Source of the DNA: Lineus longissimus | Lineage: Eukaryota > Nemertea > Pilidiophora > Heteronemertea > Lineidae | Length of the DNA: 60,000 nucleotides | Direction of reading: 5' to 3' | NCBI RefSeq assembly: GCF_910592395.1 | Contig: NC_088320.1 | Location: 2,172,001 to 2,232,000, forward strand | Shown: positions 57,107-60,000 of the stretch, piece by piece | Layout of the letters: each line of letters opens with the position of its first letter | Numbering within the stretch: position 1 is the stretch's first letter | Translations under genes and position numbers: made by a program | Notes under the pieces: model-generated | What the model saw: the letters and a program-made list of their open reading frames with translations, nothing else | What the model was told of the DNA's origin: nothing | Databases searched by the model: none

Positions 57107-57302
57107 ATATGTGATCCGTCACAGCAAAACCAGGCGCATGTCGCTCTGAGCTTGGCAGGTTGAGACGGACTGTTTGTTCATTTCTCTATTGTCTGCCTTT
57201 TGTGAAATATGAGCACATCAATTTCTCCCATTATCTTCTGGTGTCATTTAGGCTCATCTTCTGTGCGACATGCGCCTGGTTTTGGTGTGACGAGTCACAT
57301 AT
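57107..57302. mobile_element. Element Z, copy 2 (about 196 bp)
   Basis: The left end 57107-57144 and right end 57265-57302 form a 38-base inverted repeat with few mismatches (ATATGTGA-CCGTCACA, AAAACCAGGCGCATGTCGC). The left half continues with TTGTTCATTTCTCTATTGTC and CCTTTTGTGAAAT, homologous to both arms of copy 1 at 24.8 kb. The right interior (ATTATCTTCTGGTGTCATTT) is unrelated to it. This copy probably shows the ancestral, non-duplicated layout. Confidence 0.7.
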
Positions 57303-60000
57303 GTTTTAGCATATCAGCGAATCATTCCCTACAATGGAAGAATCTATTGTCTGTGGATGAAATATTTATTTGCCCCCCCCCCCCTTAATTAATATCTCAT
57401 TGATTAAATCATGGGATGATTCATGTTCATTTCAAGATGTAGATCAGAATGTCATGAAAAAGGAAACAAGGCTGTCTTGGCGAAAAGGTAACTTTTCGAA
57501 GCCTGGCAAGAAAAAACTTATAGGTTCATTTGCTTTTGATTGGAACTGTCCGGACATCTAAGTAAGCTTCCAATGATTCCCGAGACTGACATTTGAATTC
57601 ACACTTCAATCATTCGAAAAATCGACAAGACGCTAGCTAATTACTGGCGGCATTTAAAAGGACAAGCCGGGATTGAAAATGTGCTTCGAATACGACATCA
57701 TGTATTGGGTTTACCTGGGTACTAGTAGTACATAGCATATGTTCCAGAGGCTCAGGAATTGAGATACAGTGAAAAGTATCTATAGAATGAATAGCTTTCA
57801 ATAATCTGAGAAGGTTGTCCCATGTTGAAATTCAAGTCATCGCAGAGAGACAATGACAAAGTCATTATTAAAACATGATGCCTATTTAAAAGATGGTGAA
57901 ACAGTCTTTGACCAAGTAATTTAAAACCCAGTATGAACGCAGCGAATCTATACGTTTGTGGTTTTGCTATTAAAGAATAATTCGCTTAATTGCCGGCTTA
58001 TCTGACTTTTTGTTTAGTTTTTCCATCAAGAAAGATGGATCCTTCTGTAAAAATTCGCCGAATCCTTTAAACGAGCTGTGCACTCCATGTGTTTCGCGTG
58101 CCCGTGTGTCTTTTGGAATAGAACGGAAGCCAAAGCCACAACATAAAGTAAGACCCTCTTTCCATGTGACTGGAGTGAAGCCCTAGCAGTGCACCTTTAT
58201 TAGCGAAGATTGCATCCTGGCAGTCACGTAATTACACATCGCCTTCCCATCTGCGCTACACAGCGACCACAGCACAAACCCTGATTCCAGCAATCCAATG
58301 ACTATGCATTGATGTAATAAGATGTTCCAAACTACAACATTTGAAATCAAAACCGGCATCATTTGATTGTTACTGGGGCTGTGTTTACATGAAAGGTGCC
58401 ACCCGTTATATTCTAAGCTCAGCCTTGAAATCTAATACGGCTTTGACGAGCAAATAGAGAAACTGATACAAATCGCCGCGGTAGGTTTTTTCTCCTTGAT
58501 AGCTAATCTTACTAAAAACAGAAGTACATGTAAGTGTACGTGGTGTATCTCCTTTAGAAAACTGCCTGCAATCTTACTCTGCCTTATCGTTGATATAGAT
58601 ACTGCAAATCATGACCTTTGTTTTCTTGGTGATAGGGCATTGGGGATTGACAAGCGGGGTTGGTGCCACACACAGGAATAGCACTTGGAAGTTGAATCCT
58701 GACGTTAAAAAGTGGAACCGCTGTATGTTAGGATTGTAAGACATATCCAGGAAGCAGGTGACCTTGTCTTCGTGATTGACAGCGGAAGCAAACGAGCCCG
58801 CCCGAATGTTCCATTTTGTTATCTTTCAAGTACACGCTTGAGCGTCACTACTTGTTTTTTACGATTTGAACCATTCAATTTAAAGCAATTCGTGTGGATG
58901 TCTTTTCGAGGGGAATTCGATTTTGCAACCAATCTTAGGTATAGGTTTTATTAACACCAAGAGGATTAGATTGAAATTGGATTTACTGCCAGGAAGGTAA
59001 CTGTAATTATGTGGCTGTTGTTACTGAAGATACGCTATCATGATTCAAAACTGCTGCGCTGTTGAAGTGCCGCTGTGCTGGCAATGGGTGCTAACCACCC
59101 AATGCCTTATGGTGTTTGAACTTTTTTTCGTTTGGACAAAAGAGACCAACGTTTCGAAGGTTTGGAATGATCGATTTAAAAAAGGTCGCATCGTTCATCT
59201 CTTTTTATCTCTTTCGGTCTGAAAAAAGGGTTTGAACAGTTTCAATAATCACACTTGAAGCTTTGACAGTCTCTTGGTTAATTAAAATTGAATTTTTGCA
59301 GGCTATCAATTCATGCCATCTGTAATCAAATGAACAGCTGCCAAATTCACGTCATCTCCAATTAGATCAGCGGACATTTTAGGAATTGAATATAATTGAT
59401 TTTGATAATTAAAATGCGTCAGTATCAGAATAATGCAAGACCTGTGCACATTGCAATTTTCGACACTTATGATGGACAGTGACGTAACACTCCTTGTTTT
59501 GATCATTTCTGACAGCGTTTACAAGACAGTTTTTCTAACAATGCATTGACTGTGGCTTATACCTTGTTGTTATGACATAGAATTCATCAGAAGATTCTTA
59601 TAGAATGTTGTTTGAAAGAAAACAAGTTTACATCATACTCCTTCGGAATGCTTTACTCAAGTACTTGGAGCTTGCACTTTATATTGTTCTTTTAGCGTTA
59701 TACGAAATGTCATGTCACAACACAGCTTAAGTAAAACAAGAATTCCAGCGTTACAGCCAGAAAACATCGTCAATAGATAAATGTATCGATTTACCTTTAC
59801 AATACAAAAGAACTAGGTCCTCTCATTATAGCGTTAGAGGCGGATAAATGAATATATAAAAATGAACTGCAGGCAGCCTCACGTCCCTTGAGGTAAACTC
59901 CGCCTCTTTTATAGGTCTTTTCAGGGTAGAACTAAACATATACGTTTTTCTACCGTGAGCCACTGTCTAAACACCTTCGGGTATAGACAGCAAATAATCT
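57303..60000. other. No supported gene; poly-C tract at 57373
   Basis: A run of about 12 C lies at 57373-57384. Several plus-strand frames of about 60-80 codons (57370-57561, 58496-58681, 58712-58954, 59040-59222) have no recognisable product or splice support. Confidence 0.45.

Overview
The window looks like ordinary, gene-poor nuclear DNA of an animal, most likely a marine invertebrate. The evidence is the moderately AT-rich composition, the near absence of long reading frames, tRNA-derived SINEs (one with the animal-type tail 'GTAAAGCGCTTTGAGC...TATATAA...(ATT)n' read on the minus strand), a LINE reverse transcriptase, PIF/Harbinger material and many short inverted-repeat elements. I cannot place the phylum from sequence alone. 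No complete host gene, rRNA, free-standing tRNA gene or CRISPR array is supported.

Layout. 0-8 kb: a 118-bp foldback (2.2 kb), two partial SINEs (2.6 and 3.9 kb), a possible LINE C-terminal remnant (5.5 kb) and a single-unit copy of a dispersed repeat family (6.6 kb). 8-21 kb: a 185-bp palindromic MITE made of GGAA/TTCC palindromes (8.7 kb), a 381-bp MITE with C-run/G-run arms (13.3 kb), an inverted-repeat element (called X here) carrying a second small element (Y) nested in it (14.1-14.7 kb), another dispersed-family copy (15.5 kb), a foldback (18.2 kb) and an uninterrupted X copy (20.4 kb). 21.4-22.2 kb: the most interesting object, a 768-bp PIF/Harbinger-type element with 275-bp terminal inverted repeats, a TTA target duplication and an open N-terminal piece of a Harbinger transposase. 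22-26 kb: two possible host exons on the minus strand and a 223-bp near-perfect hairpin (24.8 kb). 26.1-28.1 kb: a 5'-truncated LINE with 585 uninterrupted codons of reverse transcriptase. 28-36 kb: weak duplicated and tandem repeats, one good candidate exon (32.5 kb), a tRNA-derived SINE (33.3 kb) and a LINE 3' remnant with a TAAG-type tail (34.9 kb). 38.8-42.7 kb: a second, almost identical copy of the C-run MITE that landed inside the dispersed family, two small GTCACTAAC elements, and an array of about 9.7 copies of a 70-bp unit belonging to the same dispersed family. 43-60 kb is mostly featureless except for a perfect 51-bp inverted repeat (48.2 kb), a second Y copy (50.0 kb) and a relative of the 24.8-kb hairpin (57.1 kb).

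There is no operon-like logic. The window is a record of repeated insertion, nesting and expansion of mostly non-autonomous elements, several with exact target duplications or empty-site comparisons visible within these 60 kb. Candidate host exons are single, unrecognised reading frames and are marked with low confidence.
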